Notes under the pieces: model-generated
Told to the model about the DNA's origin: nothing
Seen by the model: the letters and a program-made list of their open reading frames with translations, nothing else
Databases searched by the model: none
From: Hirsutella rhossiliensis
Lineage: Eukaryota > Ascomycota > Sordariomycetes > Hypocreales > Ophiocordycipitaceae
DNA: 64,000 bases
Direction of reading: 5' to 3'
Assembly (NCBI RefSeq): GCF_020360975.1
Contig: NW_025408674.1
Span: 2,356,001-2,420,000, forward strand
Shown here: positions 44,872-55,341 of the stretch, piece by piece
Position numbering within the stretch: position 1 is the stretch's first letter
Layout: the number at the start of each line of letters is the position of its first letter
Program-made: the position numbers and the translations under genes

Positions 44872-45915
44872 ATGTGCATTGTATTGTTCACCACGGCTCA
44901 TCCGGGCTATTCGCTCATCCTCATCGACAACCGCGACGAGTACATTCTGCGCCCAACGTCGAGGCCGAGCTGGTGGAAACACCCGACGTCGGGCGATGAG
45001 GTGCTCTCGGCGCGCGACCTCCAGAGGGCGGAGAAGGGAACCTGGTTCGGCATCTCGAGAGGTGGCACGCTGGCCGTCCTGACCAACTATCGAGAGCTCG
45101 ACCTGCACGATGTCGGCCATCCCGTGCACGGCATCAGGAGCAGAGGCCGTATGGTGACGGCTTGGCTCGGAGGCATGGCCGACGGCGGCATCAAGGAGGG
45201 CGTGCACCAGCTCGTCAAGGACGGAGGTGTCGCGGGCGTCGGCGGCTTTTCAATGGTCAGCGGCAAGCTGAGGAAGAAGGGCGGCGGCATCGCCATTGTG
45301 AGCAACCGGGCCCGGCAGGCCGACGACGTTCCCCTCGTCGGCCTGGAACGGGGGGAGACGTGGGGGCTCAGCAACACCGTCTTTGACGACCCCGACGAGT
45401 GGCCGAAGGTCAAGACGGGCAAGCATCTCTTGAGCCAGGTCGTGTCCGAGGCAGCCGATGCCAAGGCCGGCCAACAAGAACTCATCGCCAGACTGTTCTC
45501 CATCCTCGACACAGATACGCTGCCTTTGCGAGCTCCCGAGATGGGCTTCGAGGAATACGTCAGCCAGCTCAAGCACACCATCTTCGTGCCCGCCATTGGA
45601 GACGAGGCCCATCGTCAGGCCATGCGCGAGGCCACAACCAAGGGCCGCGGCGACTGGGCCGCGCTGACGGGCGATGGCAAGGCCGTCGAGGCGCTCTTAG
45701 CTGAGCAGCGGCCCGACGCGAATCCGAGCCCCGAGACCATCGCTGCGTTCGAGACGGGCATGTACGGGACGCAGCGGCAGACGGTGCTGCTGGTGGACTG
45801 GGACGGCCATGTCACCTTGGTCGAGCGAGCTCTGTGGGACAGCAACGGCAACGAGATTCCCAGAGGACAGGGCGATGTTGTGTTTCGCTTCGAGATTGAC
45901 GGCTGGGACGAGTGA
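44872..45915 (+). CDS. TANGO2/NRDE-family protein
   Basis: 347 residues, intron-free. It begins MCIVLFTT, with Cys2 conserved in the family, and has the name-giving NRDE motif (DNRDEYILRPT, residues 19-29), then GTWFGISRGGTLAVLTNYR and NTVFDDPDEWPKV. The family (transport and Golgi organisation 2; Ntn-hydrolase-like fold) is linked to mitochondrial haem or lipid handling and secretory organisation in animals and yeast; the biochemical activity is unsettled. The length is slightly above the roughly 280-residue animal protein because of internal Gly-rich and C-terminal extensions (QRQTVLLVDWDGHVTLVERAL near the end). No targeting sequence is visible. The start is fixed by the conserved MCI. Confidence 0.93.
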   Translation: MCIVLFTTAHPGYSLILIDNRDEYILRPTSRPSWWKHPTSGDEVLSARDLQRAEKGTWFGISRGGTLAVLTNYRELDLHDVGHPVHGIRSRGRMVTAWLGGMADGGIKEGVHQLVKDGGVAGVGGFSMVSGKLRKKGGGIAIVSNRARQADDVPLVGLERGETWGLSNTVFDDPDEWPKVKTGKHLLSQVVSEAADAKAGQQELIARLFSILDTDTLPLRAPEMGFEEYVSQLKHTIFVPAIGDEAHRQAMREATTKGRGDWAALTGDGKAVEALLAEQRPDANPSPETIAAFETGMYGTQRQTVLLVDWDGHVTLVERALWDSNGNEIPRGQGDVVFRFEIDGWDE

Positions 45916-46765
45916 GAGAGGAGGTCGGGGTCGCGGAGTCCGGTGGTGGTGATGGGAGAGGAGGAAAGGCGTCGGCGAGGAAGAAGGAGGGGGCGTGACA
46001 TGGCGATAGACACACTCTGGAGGTACTTGGCATGGAATATCTTGGGGCCAAGATGGCAGATGCACGGTAAAGTGAATAGCTGCTTTATACAGAGAACAGG
46101 GAGAAACCATGAGGCAGAGCGGATTCACTTGTCCCCGGTTGCCACATCAACTCTGCCAGCTGTTCACGAGCCCTGTGGCTCTCCTATGGCAACCCCCGAA
46201 GAGTGACAGCTGCATTTTGCAGCTGTTCGAATCGCCTGCCAATCTCTGGCCAAGCGAACCGTTCGCCTACCCACGCACGCGTCCTCTCCCCTTTCTCCTC
46301 CACAACTGCCACCCTCTGGCCGGCCACCTCTTGCAAGCTCTGTCGGGCCCGAAGGCAGTGAGTGCCCATCGCTGGTCTGCTCGTCGGCTTCGACAGCCCG
46401 CTGCCCGGCTTCCTGCTTTTCTTCTTGTCCTTCTTCCCACTCGTCTGCTCTCTCGAAGCCACTCACCTGCTCTTCAGCCATCAGAACCCGAACCCGTCGT
46501 ACCTCTGCACGGCTTCACTACAGCCTCCCGTCTCTCGTCCTGCTTCCATCGACATCGCCTTCGTCCCGCCATCCACTCCTCGCCTACGCGGCTGCCGCTT
46601 CCGCCCCCCACAGCCTCGCGAGCCGTCAAAAGCGTTGCACCAGCGCGCGTCGTTCGGCTGCACGGGTAGCCCAGAGGCCCTCCCAGAACGAGAGCCTTCT
46701 CACGGCATGCTGGACGAGCTTGTATGTCAGCCCATTCTGATCCATGAGGCTTGTTGACAGCAAAG
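45916..46765. other. Intergenic region, CT-rich leader of the next gene
   Basis: About 850 bp. From 46270 on it is pyrimidine-rich with many CTCTC/TTCTTC runs, consistent with the promoter and 5' UTR of the 46766 gene. A GTATGT...GACAG pair at 46723-46761 could be a very short (39-bp) leader intron, but it is below the sizes seen elsewhere here. Confidence 0.5.
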
Positions 46766-48235
46766 ATGCCCAAGAAGGACCAGGTCCGCCCCGTCATCTC
46801 CTCCCCCGTTGGGCCCATTCAAAACTCTCGCGGGCCCGATCTCGTCCGCAGCGACAGGTTCCGCATCGTCGATGGCATCGAGGACTGTCAGGACCCGTCT
46901 GCCACTGAGGCGGCTTCGGGCGCCACGGCGTCAACCGCAGCCAGGACTACCAGGAGAGTTTCGGCCAGTTTCCCAGGCCAGGAGAGACCAGCAGCCAGCC
47001 CGACCGTCGCCAGCTCCTCAATCAACGCCACAACGCCCGCCCTGAATCCCTCGGCTCCGTCTTCCTCCCGCTTTCTGCGCAGGCCTTCGTTTCCTTCGTT
47101 TGGCAGATCAAAGACGGCCAAGTCTCTGCTGCCGACGAGCTCGACCGCCTCCATGCTGCCTACTCGAGCTCGCCTGGCGGAAAACGTCCCCCCTACCTCT
47201 TCGTTCAAAGCCCCCATCGACACTCCGCAGCTCCCACAGCAGGCGAGCAAGCTGCCCAAGTCAAGGACCATGAACGTCCTCCACGATCTGAAGAATTCGA
47301 TCTCGCGGCAGAACCTGAGTTCGCGGTTCAACGACGCCAGACGAACTCCGGCGCCCTCGCAGATGCCGCAGCCGCCGCGCACTTCTGCGCAGATGCCGCC
47401 GCCTCCGTGGACTCCAGCACCCTCGCAGATGCCCCAGCCGTCGCGAACTTCTGCTCTCCCGCACATGCCTGTGTCTTCGCGTATTGCTGCTCCCTCCCAC
47501 ATCCCTGGGCCACCCCATACTTCTGCGCAGTTGGATGTGCCCAGGCCGTGGCAACAGCATGCAATACGCCGAAAGCCCGTGCCTTCACAGGCTCCCGGAC
47601 CGTCGCGCCCATCTATGCCCTCACAGAACCCGGGACCGATGCGAATGTCTCGGCCACCGTCGCAAACTCCGTCCATGCCCCCTCCACAGGCTCCCCGGGC
47701 CGATCGGTTCGGCGCTGCCCCGAAACCGCAGTCAGCCTTTTCAGTGGACTCCTCCAGTCGCTCTACGACCCCGGAGCCCGACCGGTCGCAAGTTGTGGCA
47801 GCCCAGCCGATGGAGTACTGGACTGGACGGTTCAGCCGTCTCAACGACATATACCTGGCGGACGATCGCGCCCCCGAGACCCTGCTGGCTCTCCGAAGCG
47901 GCCTCGTGTCTCAACATCGGCAGCACATCAACCCGCAGTCTGTCGACGAGGACGACGCTCGCCACCTGCATATATTCGCGCAGCTCGACTTTCTCTGCGC
48001 AACGCAGGATGCCAAGCAGTCACTGTGGGAGTTCCAGCAGGTGTTTGCCCGTCGCTTCAACCGGCCCACTCTTCTGCCCGCGGGTGGCAGCATGGGGGCT
48101 CAAGACCAAGGCCTGACGTCGAGGATCTTCGGCAATCGTCGCCTCAGCGGCGAGCAGCGCCGAGGCGGGCCTGGCCGGCCGCCCAGCTCCCAGGCGATGG
48201 GCTCCAATGCAGGTAGCCCATATGGCACACGCTGA
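46766..48235 (+). CDS. Pro/Ser-rich protein of unknown function
   Basis: The unspliced ORF from ATG 46766 gives 489 residues. Most of it is Ser/Pro/Thr-rich and probably disordered. The middle (about residues 190-320) is a degenerate array of PSQMPQPPRTSA-like units. A compact C-terminal segment (about 350-450: PMEYWTGRFSRLNDIYLADD, then DARHLHIFAQLDFLCATQDAKQSLWEFQQVFARRFNRP) looks folded and helical and is the part I would expect to be conserved. An alternative 3' end uses a 46-bp intron 48213-48258 (branch GCTGAC, acceptor TTGCAG), extending the protein to a stop at 48473 (553 residues) with an acidic SSDDDS segment. I cannot decide between them. No known domain recognised. Confidence 0.75.
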   Translation: MPKKDQVRPVISSPVGPIQNSRGPDLVRSDRFRIVDGIEDCQDPSATEAASGATASTAARTTRRVSASFPGQERPAASPTVASSSINATTPALNPSAPSSSRFLRRPSFPSFGRSKTAKSLLPTSSTASMLPTRARLAENVPPTSSFKAPIDTPQLPQQASKLPKSRTMNVLHDLKNSISRQNLSSRFNDARRTPAPSQMPQPPRTSAQMPPPPWTPAPSQMPQPSRTSALPHMPVSSRIAAPSHIPGPPHTSAQLDVPRPWQQHAIRRKPVPSQAPGPSRPSMPSQNPGPMRMSRPPSQTPSMPPPQAPRADRFGAAPKPQSAFSVDSSSRSTTPEPDRSQVVAAQPMEYWTGRFSRLNDIYLADDRAPETLLALRSGLVSQHRQHINPQSVDEDDARHLHIFAQLDFLCATQDAKQSLWEFQQVFARRFNRPTLLPAGGSMGAQDQGLTSRIFGNRRLSGEQRRGGPGRPPSSQAMGSNAGSPYGTR

Positions 48236-48473
48236 CCCATTGCTGATGGTATTTGCAGTCTCGGAGAAGCTCCTCGTCCTTATTGCGGTGCCTCTACGGC
48301 TCCGGAGTTCCGACGACGACTCTGTGGCGAGAGGACCCGCGACGCTATCGAGGGTGGATTCAGACGATGATATGATTTACGACGCATCAGGACATTTCCT
48401 TGGCTTGTTCATGAGTGAGATTCCCCTCTTTGGAAGGAATTTAACCAACGGCTCAAGATACGCCGCTTGGTGA

Positions 48474-48803
48474 CATCAATGGTAACTGGCTTTCAATCAT
48501 GAGCTTTGGGATGGAAACAACACCCTGGAAAGGCACATTTTGCTCACATTGCATGATAGTTTAATGATATCCCCGATCCGTCGCCCCGTCATGGGATCGA
48601 ATGCTGAAGCCCAAAAAAAAATGTCAACTCCACTGTTCGATTTTTATATACCTGGCCTGCCCTTGCGCCTTGGTGGCGCTTCCGAGTCTGGCCTCTGCGT
48701 TTGACCCCATGCCATGCCCAAAGCACCGCGACGCCGTAACTAATACCAGATGATAATGCAAGATGAGGATGGCCTGGTTCCATCGTTGGGGCGGATGAGT
48801 GAG
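48474..48803. other. Intergenic, convergent 3' ends
   Basis: 330 bp between the plus-strand Pro/Ser-rich gene and the minus-strand tfb2. An A-run (48612-48621) and TTTATATA words could serve as 3'-end signals. No gene. Confidence 0.5.
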
Positions 48804-50402
48804 CTATTCAGCCCTCTTGCGGCTCTTGAGGTAATCCCTGATTTGCTCGTGCTTGTTTGCGAAAAACATGCCCGACTTGTCGCTCCTCCATACCAGCACA
48901 CCAATCTCTTCGGCAAATCTCGCCGTTTCGACGTACTCCCTGTGGTCGTCAAAGTCGCGGAAGAGGAAGCCACTCGTCGTCTTCATGCGCTCGTTCTCGA
49001 GTTGCCAGAGCCGGATCTGATCGACGACGGTGGGGGGCAGGACGGGCTTGTTGGTGAGCGCGGCAGTGCGGTGCATCTGTTCGTGGGCGTGGGCGGCCAT
49101 GTACGAGATGATCTGGTCCGCCGTGATGCCGAAGTTGATGGCCTGCCGGATCGAGGCGCGCGAGACGCGGCCGGCGACCATGTCGGGGAAGCGCATGTTG
49201 AGCTTGGTGAAGAGGGCGAGTACGGCAATCTGGAGGGTCGACTGCGTGTACGCGTAGATGCGGTAGTTGGTCTCTACAATGACACTGCCCTTTTGCTCCC
49301 CGGATCCCCCCGATGGGCCCGTTTGCGAAGGGTTGGCCGCAGCGGCCGTCGCGGCCGCCACTCCATCGCTGATGGTCCGCAGGCTGCTGCCGCCCCCACT
49401 CGTGAGGGTGGTGGCGAGGCGCGTTGGAAAGAACATGGAGCGCTTGTGCTGGGGGATGTAGATGAGGCCAAAGTCGAGCAGCGAGGGCAGCATGTTCTTG
49501 CGCTGCTCGGTGAGAGCATTGGTGTCGTAGGCCCTTCCGAGCTCGAGGCTGGCGAGGACGAAAAGAAAGGATAGCATGTCGACCGTCTCCAAACCCGCCG
49601 CCCGGTTGATCTCGCTCGCCTCAAGCCAGAGCAGCAGCAGGGTCCAGACCTGGGCGTTGGCCTCTTGCAGCAGGAACGTGAAGCCGGCTTGCGTGATGCC
49701 GACACTTCCGTTGGGCCGCCTGTCTACCAAGCGGCCGGCTATCAGGAGCTCCTTGACGCTCTTGTTGGGTCCTAACATGTCGCTGGTGCTCTTGTACCCG
49801 ACGCTGGACACGACAAAGTGCAGGATATCCTCCCATTTCTTGCGCGCGTATCGGTCGAGGAAGGCGAGGTCGATCTCGGGTGGGACGAGCAGCGTCGAGG
49901 GAACGCCAAAGGAGTTGTGAGTGCCGCCACCGGTGAGAGCGAGACGCAGCGAGGCCTTGAAGTTGGCCGTCAAGTACATCTCCTGCGGCTTCTCCTTGGA
50001 CGGGACCGAGATCTGGATGATGTGGAGACCACGGAGGATCGAGAGCGCTTGGTCTTTTTGCCTGCGTCCGGTGATTAGACGAGAGCTGGTGGCGCATGAA
50101 GAGCCATAGAGGGGGAGGCATCTCAGTACCGCTTCGCTTCGGGCCTGACCCAAAGATCCAGATCGCTGAGGAGCATGGGCTTGGGCATGTAGAGGATGCG
50201 CATGACGAACGTTTTGGCTGCGGGGTCAGCGAGCGCTCTCGCGTCGCAACCCCGAGGGCACAGGCTCACCTAGATGCGGCAGCATGCGCCGGAAGATGGC
50301 AAAGGCCGTCGATGGCTGCTGGTAGAGCTTCCTGAAGGTCGTACCGGGCAGCTTCTCGAGGTAATCGGCCAGCTGGAGAGACTGGGTTGGACCGACAGAC
50401 AT
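48804..50402 (-). CDS. tfb2: TFIIH core subunit Tfb2 (p52)
   Basis: Three exons on the minus strand: 50402-50270, 50217-50130, 50061-48804. They total 1479 bases, 492 residues, close to the roughly 500 of yeast Tfb2. Intron phases agree and restore a typical N-terminus: SLQLADYLEKLPGTTFRKLYQQP, then MRILYMPKP and LWVRPEAKRQKDQALS. Diagnostic core motifs are LTANFKASLRLALTGGG, the winged-helix region around ITQAGFTFLLQEANAQVWTL, and the C-terminal RLWQLENERMKTTSGFLFRDF that binds Tfb5. Tfb2 anchors the Ssl2/XPB translocase within TFIIH for promoter opening and nucleotide-excision repair. A Gly/Ala/Ser-rich linker (about residues 290-320) is fungal-variable. Introns are 52 and 68 bp. Confidence 0.95.
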
Positions 50403-50785
50403 TGTGACGGCGGGTTCCGGTCTGCCGGTACAAAGGAGAAAGGAAAGAAAGGGGAGGAAAGGCTATATCATGTTCGAGAGAGCGGAGTGTCCCGGCCCAT
50501 GTCGAGGACGAAGGCCCGGAGTAGGTATCACGGGCTGCGAAGGTTATCGTTGGATAAAGGTCTCTGTAGCCTGGAGATATGGGTACGTACCTACAGTACA
50601 GTGCAGTAGGTACCTTGAATTACTGCAATGACGTTCCGTGGGGGTGAACGTCGGCTGCTTGAGTAGGTGGCCCGGGTGATACTCGGGTATCTGCGTAGCC
50701 ACCAGGAAACCAGGCACGAAGCACCAGTCGCGGTCTCAACTCCCAGGCTACGCTGTGCAGGGAAATCTCACAAGTCACCGACAAT
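50403..50785. promoter_or_regulatory. Divergent promoter of tfb2 and the thioesterase gene
   Basis: 383 bp between the two start codons. It holds two GGTACNTAC-like words near 50581-50612 (GGGTACGTACCTACAG and GTAGGTACC), a local inverted repeat. No TATA box is clear. Confidence 0.5.
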
Positions 50786-51786
50786 ATGATCACCAGGACC
50801 ACGACACAAGGGATCAAGCAATGGGCCCCTGACCGATTTATACATGCCGTAAGTCCCCTTCTCCTGCGCCAAGACGGGCTGGCTCGTTGACTCGTCTAGG
50901 TGCTGCGATCCTTCCAGGCCGAGTCTGGTCTTGAACCAAGGTATGCTCTTGTCCGAGAACCTCACGCAAGAGAATAAAGCCGCTGACTGGAAGACTTGCT
51001 CATCGCGTGCCAGTTTATTCGGGCCTCGGGTACGGTGAAGCCAACTTGTGCATGAGCTGATGCGCTGTGGTACTGACGCTCGGCTTCCATCCACCAGTTC
51101 CGCGTGACAGCCGTCCAGATAGGAATGGTCAAGTTTGAACTGGACATTGAAAAAGACCATACCGTGAGTCTCCCTGGTGCACGCGTTCAGGTGGGAGCAA
51201 CCGGCTGACTTTGACCTCAGAACAGGTTCCGGACGCTCCATGGCGGGACTCTGGCCAGCCTAGTGGACTTTGGCGGCTCGCTGGCGATTGCTTCGACTGG
51301 CCGCTTCCACACGGGTGTTTCGACGGACCTCAACAGTTCGCCCTCTCCCCCGAAGTCACTGGCGCCCGCGGCTTGCTGACGTGACCTCAGTATCCTATCT
51401 TGCCCCGGGAGGGATGCCTGGCGACGTCATCAAGGGCTCCGCCATCTGCGACCGCAGTACGTGACCCCCTTCGCTGTCCTACTGAGGCGTTCTCGGGATG
51501 CTGACAGAGTCGTAGTTGGAAGAAAGTTGGCATATACGACCGTGACATTCGTCGATAAGTATGGAGACATTGCGGCTAGAGGCAGCCACACCAAGTGCGT
51601 GTCAAGATTGGCCAACGACGACCAAAACTAACGCTAGACAGGTACCTTCCTACGACAATGACACGAGACGATGCATTTATGCCGCCTGAAGAGTTTGCCG
51701 AGGATGACTCGGACCCGGCAATGTCGCCTCACACTCTAAGCAACCCCTACCCGGCAGAGCATGAAAAAGGTCCTAAACAATGGTGA
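50786..51786 (+). CDS. Acyl-CoA thioesterase, 4HBT (PaaI/ACOT13-like) hot-dog fold
   Basis: Eight exons by splice signals and phase: 50786-50848, 50900-50940, 51014-51029, 51098-51163, 51221-51335, 51391-51456, 51516-51594, 51642-51786. They give 591 bases, 196 residues. Introns are 47-73 bp and several carry GCTGAC or CTAAC branch sites. The spliced protein shows the hot-dog signature LHGGTLASLVDFGGSLA (His69-Gly-Gly and Asp78, the usual catalytic set), then GVSTDLN, SYLAPGGMPGDVIKGSA, and RKLAYTTVTF with a terminal GSHTKYLP. It should hydrolyse acyl-CoA or aryl-CoA thioesters; the specific substrate is unknown. No clear peroxisomal C-terminal SKL-type signal (ends KQW). Exon 3 is only 16 nt. 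The first exon and start are the least certain part. Confidence 0.88.
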
Positions 51787-51976
51787 ATCGGGCAACCGCC
51801 CTGTTTCCCCTTCCAAGGAGCAACTCAATAGACTGGTCATGAGGGTATTCATTACGTGGTATCTTCCCAGCTCATGTCGATCGGTATCCTAACGCCGAAG
51901 CCGTGACTCGCTTTCCCTATAGCCGTACAGAACCTTGCATCCGTTTTTTTTCACGTTCAACCGTCTGGCTACCACC

Positions 51977-53469
51977 TCACTTCTTCTCGTTATACGGCAA
52001 CGGGGTCATTTGAGGAGGCGTCCCGTCTGCCTGATGGTACAGCCCCATGGCGTCCGAGTGCGCGGGGGGAGGCGACGACGGCGACGGGAAGTGGCCTGCC
52101 TGCGTCCCCATGTCATGCGGCTGCTGGGGGTGAGGAAAAGGAGCGGCTTGCCAGTGCGGCTGTGGAGAGGGATCGTGCTGAACAAAGTGCGGTGCAGGCG
52201 ATGATTGTTGCTGGAGCGGACGCTCGTGGGGATGGGCGTGATGGTATTGGGGCCCCTGCGGCTGCTCCCAGCTTGGGTGCAGAGGCTGTTGGCTCTGCGG
52301 GCTGTATCCGTAGCCCCATGGCGTCTGCAACGGCATGCCGTGGCCGCCGGGACGGACCATCATGAAGGGTTGCTCGGTTGACCAGAGCCCGTGCTGTTTC
52401 TTGGTCGCTAGGACAAGCAGGAGAACTAGGAGGACGAACAAGGGCCAGCAGCTGAGCACAATGTCGATGATGGCAAAGTGCGGGCCAGGCCGCGAGGAGT
52501 CTGCGTCGGACATGATGGAGTTCGCATCGCCGAACGGGACGTACTTGGCGTAATAAGCAATGTCGTACGACACTTTCAGGAGCAGCAGCGTACAACAAAC
52601 AAGGAGATATCTGGTAGCCTAGGTTGGAGACGATCATTAGTTTCTAGCTTCGAACACCCTCTCTCCTCTCTTCTCCCGTCTCGTACGACTGTCTGCGTGT
52701 GTGGTCGCGCAGGCGACGATGGCAATCCACTCACCGTCTTCACTTTTAGCTCTGATCTGGTCTGTACCGCGACGAGGACCGATCTGGCCAGCAGGACAAG
52801 CGTGGCAACGAGCTGGACGACGAGCATGATGAGAGTAACGACCCTTGTGGCGCGCAAGGCCTGCCTGGCGGTCCTGGGCACATGGACGCCGTCTTTGAGG
52901 AGATCGCGATTGCTGTATGTCATGATAAAGTGTCTCTCGCTCAGGGCAAAGCCAACAATGTTGAGGATGCTGAGAAGCAGGGCAGTGACGTAGAAGCCGG
53001 CGCGCATCAATCTTTCCAGCGTCGACTCGGCACCGCCGTGGACGATCCTGATGCCGGCGGCCAGGCCAATGAGAGCAAGCAAGACAAAGATGAAGGCGAA
53101 CTCGTACAAAAGAGATCCGACGATGCCTGTCTGGAGGTGGGCGCGGAAGAGGTCGGAGACGGCGCTGGTGGCCCTGGCCCTGAAGGCGGCGTCGTACAAT
53201 TCGGTGTAGACGACGGCCAGCAGGTGGCTGAAAAAGGAGAGGAGGACGGCGCTGAGCGACGCAAAGGGGGCTATGAGACGTGACGCGACAAGCGGACGGG
53301 GCGGATGCGCTCACAGGATGAAGAAGCCAAAGGCGAGCTTGTAGAGGGCGAGCCAGGACCTTGCGGCGTCTTTGCGGCGCCGGGCCATGCACAGGGTGCA
53401 CAGGAAGCCGATGGCGGCGGCGGCGGCCGTCAGGAGCAGCAGGGCTCCCGCGGCAATGTCGTAGGCCAT
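51977..53469 (-). CDS. Seven-transmembrane protein with Pro/Gln/His-rich C-terminal tail
   Basis: Three exons on minus: 53469-53315, 53227-52735, 52618-51977; 429 residues, all phases consistent. Seven hydrophobic helices lie at about 7-27, 42-62, 88-112, 128-148, 178-203, 219-239 and 265-288. A tail of about 140 residues rich in Pro, Gln and His (QSQQPLHPSW, HPHERPLQQQSS) follows. Topology with a short N-terminus and long cytoplasmic tail resembles fungal GPCR-like proteins, but I do not recognise a defined receptor class. It could also be one of the DUF-type fungal seven-helix families. An alternative acceptor for intron 1 at 53271 gives the wrong phase, so the TTTTTCAG acceptor at 53228 is preferred. 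The last intron is 116 bp. Confidence 0.8.
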
Positions 53470-54588
53470 GTATCCGCTAATCATGATGACGGCGAAGATA
53501 TCGTGGCCACTGGGGGGTCATCTGAGGTGAGGAGGGGAAGAGTTTGAAGGGACCGCGGGACGAGAAACCCTTTGGCATATCTGTACTTTGCAAGACGTGT
53601 CGGGCAGGGTGTCATGGCTGTCCGTGGCTGCAGCACGGCGCTTGGGGTGCCACGGCCGGAAGCCGACGACAGGAGAGGGCATCAGTTCCGGTTGGCTGGA
53701 AGCCGGTGGTGGGCTGCCTCTTTGGCATGTTCTTTTCCCCCCTACGGAGTACAGATGTTCTGTCTGGGTACGGATACCTCCAGCACTCTGCTGTGACCAC
53801 AGCGTGTACGGTATGCTTTCCAGGGCCTGCCCAAAACCCCTCGGTCCAATCGACGGGGACACGAGGCCATGGGCGCCCACACAGCCTCAAATCCAAGCCC
53901 TGCCGGGCGCTAAAAAGCGGCAGCGAGCGCATGGAGGGGGGGGGGTTGCGATTGGGCTGACTTTACCCCCGGGTTGGCAGACCTAGGCGCTGGAAATACC
54001 CGGGCTACGGGCTTACATTAGCCATGGGCGGATGGAGCGGCACGCAGGTTGCATACGGTTCCAAATCAAGAGAAACGAAGTAGGAATACTTGGACACGGT
54101 GGGTGGTTGCGTCGAAGAGAGAAAATAGACGTTGATAAAAAGCCGGGCTGGCGGTTGCTGCTCCACGCATGTTCAGCCGAAGGGGGAAAGCTGCCGTGGA
54201 ATACGGATACAGCGTGCAAATACGATGGACGGCTTCGTCGGCCAACATGCAGTGATAGTGAAGCACGGCATGGGGGCCAAGAGAGAGAAGCCTTGCTGCG
54301 AAGCCCAAGGCCAGTGCGGGCGCGAACAGTCGTCGTCAGCTGCCGGGGCCAACAGCGGGCGGCGCAGCGGTTGGGCATGCGCGGGCTCCGTCTGCTGAGT
54401 ATTGGTACTCGTTTACGTGAGACACGGAGTTGTATGCACAGTACCGTATTCCGTGTCTGGGAATAGCAGCTGTATTTTATTTATTTATTACTCGGTACAG
54501 TACACACAGAGAGAGACACGCAGAGACACGCAGAGACACGCAGAGACACGCAGAGACAGATGCATGTCATGCTTCCCGCCCGTCGTCG
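53470..54588. other. Intergenic region between two minus-strand genes
   Basis: Contains the promoter of the seven-TM gene at its left and the 3' flank of the hydroxylase gene, with a decamer repeat at 54513-54558, at its right. Overlapping frames of 120-144 codons show no domain. Confidence 0.5.
54513..54558. repeat. 10-bp tandem repeat (CAGAGACACG)n
   Basis: About four and a half near-perfect decamers, 30 bp downstream of the hydroxylase stop codon, probably in its 3' UTR. Confidence 0.92.
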
Positions 54589-55341
54589 TCACTCGGCCTT
54601 GACGGCCCTGCCCTCATCCGTGCCGTGGAGCCAGTCCAAGACGCCGACGCCGCCAAAGTAAACGTCGAAGCGCTCGTGGTGGCGGTCGTGCTTCCTCGCG
54701 GCGCCGGCAAAGAAGTCGTAGCCGCTGTGCACCGTGGCCGTCTCGAGCAGCTGCCAGGCGACAAAGGCCCACATGACGACGACGTGGGAGCGCAGGGCGA
54801 GGGGCGGCAGCGCAATGGGCAGCGCGTTGGCGACGACGTGCTCGACCGGGTGGGCGTACTGCGACGCAAAGGCCACGGGCGCCGTGAAGCGGTGGTGCGT
54901 CTTGTGGATGCGCCGGTACAGCGGGCGCGCGTGGAGCAGCCGGTGCGAGTAGTAGAAGAGCACCTCGCGCGCCGCCACGCACAGCGCCAGGTGGCCGACG
55001 ACCTCGCCCGCCGCCGGGAGCGCCGCCTCGACCCGGATCCGCGCCCCGCCGCCGCCGGCCGCCGCCGCGGACCGGGCCAGGGCGGCGTGCATGGCGGTGA
55101 CGAGCACCTGGTTCCGCAGCGAGACGGCGACGGCGCGCCACACGTCGGCCGCCGTCGGCTGCTTGGGCGCCGGCTGGATCTTGTGGCGCGCCGAAAAGGC
55201 CGGGGCCAGCCGGTCGAGCGAGACGAAGACGAGGCAGGGGAGCCACCAGAAGACGGCCTGGACGACGAGGCTGCCGACGACGTCGATGGTGGCGGCGTCG
55301 TAGGTGGCCACGAGCAGCTTCCAGCGGTGAGCCACGTCCAT
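54589..55341 (-). CDS. Fatty-acid hydroxylase/sterol-desaturase-fold di-iron enzyme
   Basis: 250 residues, single exon. The histidine cluster of the integral-membrane FA_hydroxylase superfamily is complete: HRLLH (133-137), HKTHH (146-150), an intermediate His in TVHSGYDF (205) and HDRHH (218-222). Hydrophobic helices lie at about 20-42, 108-130 and 170-205. It should catalyse an O2-dependent hydroxylation or desaturation of a sterol, sphingolipid or alkyl substrate in the ER; the motif set (HKTHH with a late HxxHH) is closest to the C4-methyl-sterol oxidase/alkylglycerol branch. An Ala/Gly-rich insert at 91-112 is unusual. The frame stays open upstream to 55599, but the upstream residues are low-complexity, so ATG 55341 ([10 protein letters not shown]) is preferred. 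Confidence 0.88.
   Translation of the reverse strand: MDVAHRWKLLVATYDAATIDVVGSLVVQAVFWWLPCLVFVSLDRLAPAFSARHKIQPAPKQPTAADVWRAVAVSLRNQVLVTAMHAALARSAAAAGGGGARIRVEAALPAAGEVVGHLALCVAAREVLFYYSHRLLHARPLYRRIHKTHHRFTAPVAFASQYAHPVEHVVANALPIALPPLALRSHVVVMWAFVAWQLLETATVHSGYDFFAGAARKHDRHHERFDVYFGGVGVLDWLHGTDEGRAVKAE

Noticed and set aside
53228..53280. Alternative acceptor at 53271 for intron 1 of the seven-TM gene
   Set aside because: It gives a 44-bp intron but the wrong reading phase; the TTTTTCAG acceptor at 53228 restores the frame.
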